The position numbers were made by a program, and so were the translations under genes. DNA of 5,904 bases. It comes from Pseudomonadota bacterium (GTDB taxonomy: Bacteria > Myxococcota_A > UBA796 > SXON01). The notes beneath the pieces are model-generated. The model was not told the origin of the DNA, searched no databases, and saw nothing but the letters and a program-made list of their open reading frames with translations. The stretch lies in the NCBI GenBank assembly GCA_005776735.1, contig SXOM01000397.1:1-5904 (forward strand), written 5' to 3'. Below, in pieces: positions 5,424 to 5,904 of the stretch. Positions within the stretch are counted from its first letter, which is position 1. Each line of letters opens with the position of its first letter.

Positions 5424-5904
5424 GCGAGCGTCCCGTCGGTGAGGGTGCAGTCCACCTTGCGCGGCTCCTGGACGGAGACCTCGGTGCGCGCGTCGCCGAC
5501 CGAGACCGCGCAGGTGCCGGCCGGGAACCCCTGGACCAGGGCGTTTCCCGAACCGGAGGCGCGGACGTCGCCGCACACGACGTCGAGTCGGTCGGTCCGG
5601 TCGGCGAGGACGAACTTGGCGCTGCGGAGTCGTTCGACCACGGTCACCGGGAGCCCGGCCACCGGCGCGACGACCGCGGGCGCGGCGGGCTCGCCCGGTC
5701 CGGGCGCTCCGATCCCGCGCGTCCGCGGGAGGCTGGCGAGCCCGGGCGGGGGGGGACGCACGACCTCGGGCGTGACCTCGGGGGTGACCTCGGGCGTGAC
5801 CTCGGCCGGGGCGGCCGGCACGTCGATGGGGGAGGGCGCCGCCGGCGGCGCCGCGGCGACCGGCGTGGCGGCGGGGTTGCTCCAAGAGCTGCTTCTGTGG
5901 CAGG
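5414..5904 (-). CDS. C-terminal part of a Pro/Ala-rich protein with a four-cysteine domain (5' end outside window)
   Basis: The frame is open from the right edge to the TAG at 5416-5414, with no stop and no ATG, so the gene probably begins outside the window. A GTG at 5821 is a possible internal start that would give 135 aa. The visible part begins with a low-complexity Ala/Pro linker, including an EVTP tandem repeat, then PPPPG. It ends in a compact domain of about 80 residues starting at LPVTVVERLRSAKFVLADR. Numbered from the GTG, its cysteines are C83, C104, C125 and C134. Paired cysteines and the PAGTCAVSVGDARTEVSV pattern resemble a PEGA-like beta domain in an oxidising compartment. In Myxococcota-type genomes such tails often end Ser/Thr protein kinases or other envelope proteins, but no kinase motif is visible here, so that is only a suggestion. 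The stop overlaps the next gene's start by 10 nt, indicating co-translation. Confidence 0.72.
   Translation of the reverse strand, partial: CHRSSSWSNPAATPVAAAPPAAPSPIDVPAAPAEVTPEVTPEVTPEVVRPPPPGLASLPRTRGIGAPGPGEPAAPAVVAPVAGLPVTVVERLRSAKFVLADRTDRLDVVCGDVRASGSGNALVQGFPAGTCAVSVGDARTEVSVQEPRKVDCTLTDGTLACR
5762..5804 (-). repeat. 12-bp tandem repeat encoding EVTP units
   Basis: GACCTCGGGCGT-type 12-bp units repeat about 3.6 times (5762-5773, 5774-5785, 5786-5797, then a partial copy) with a single base change in the second copy. On the minus strand they encode EVTPEVTPEVTPEV in the Pro-rich linker. The unit is a multiple of three, so copy-number change would keep the frame and only alter linker length. 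Confidence 0.85.

Noticed and set aside
5762..5804. The tandem repeat as a CRISPR-like array
   Set aside because: Units are 12 bp, contiguous without spacers, and lie in frame inside a coding sequence.
5424..5885. N-terminal extension of the PEGA/barrel frame to 5885
   Set aside because: The extension is Arg/Gly/Pro-rich shadow sequence overlapping the upstream coding frame, whereas the ATG at 5423 begins a signal peptide.

Overview
The window is GC-rich DNA, roughly 70% GC by eye, with tightly packed genes and the strong third-position G/C bias that opens long false frames on both strands. A PEGA-type domain fused to a predicted outer-membrane barrel, short lipoprotein and secretion signals, and Pro/Ala-rich linkers suggest a Gram-negative bacterium of the Myxococcota (old deltaproteobacterial) type. 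That placement is inference; no rRNA or taxonomic marker is present.

Layout. (1) Positions 1-33 may hold the first 11 codons of a minus-strand gene that runs off the left edge (weak call). (2) Positions 34-364 hold no convincing gene but contain an 88-bp two-tier inverted repeat (177-264) and a 14-bp palindrome (335-348). (3) Positions 365-1852 (minus) encode a 495-aa cobalamin-binding-domain radical SAM protein with an unusually spaced CX4CX2C cluster motif. (4) Positions 1853-1984 are a divergent intergenic region with a small inverted repeat and a possible promoter for the radical SAM gene. (5) Positions 1985-3027 (plus) hold a two-gene unit with an ATGA overlap: dihydroneopterin aldolase (folB), then a stand-alone RibD C-terminal-type (DHFR-fold) reductase. 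(6) Positions 3028-3090 are a short convergent gap. (7) Positions 3091 to the right edge (minus) hold three overlapping genes. In transcription order these are a protein with a Pro-rich linker and a four-cysteine C-terminal domain (5' end outside the window), a 475-aa exported PEGA/beta-barrel protein, and a 306-aa lipoprotein of the NMT1/THI5 substrate-binding family.

Two functional groups are suggested. FolB makes 6-hydroxymethyl-7,8-dihydropterin for folate. The overlapping reductase belongs to a fold that reduces pyrimidine, pterin or dihydrofolate substrates, so it may act in the same pathway, for example as a DHFR substitute. The radical SAM gene starts divergently 132 bp away and may or may not be linked. 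The right-hand group looks like a cell-envelope module: a secreted PEGA/barrel protein translationally coupled to a solute-binding lipoprotein, with no ABC permease or ATPase gene in view. Nothing here is a recognised CRISPR, prophage, IS element or RNA gene. The strongest leads are the structured intergenic element, the radical SAM/pterin gene arrangement, and the barrel/solute-binding coupling.
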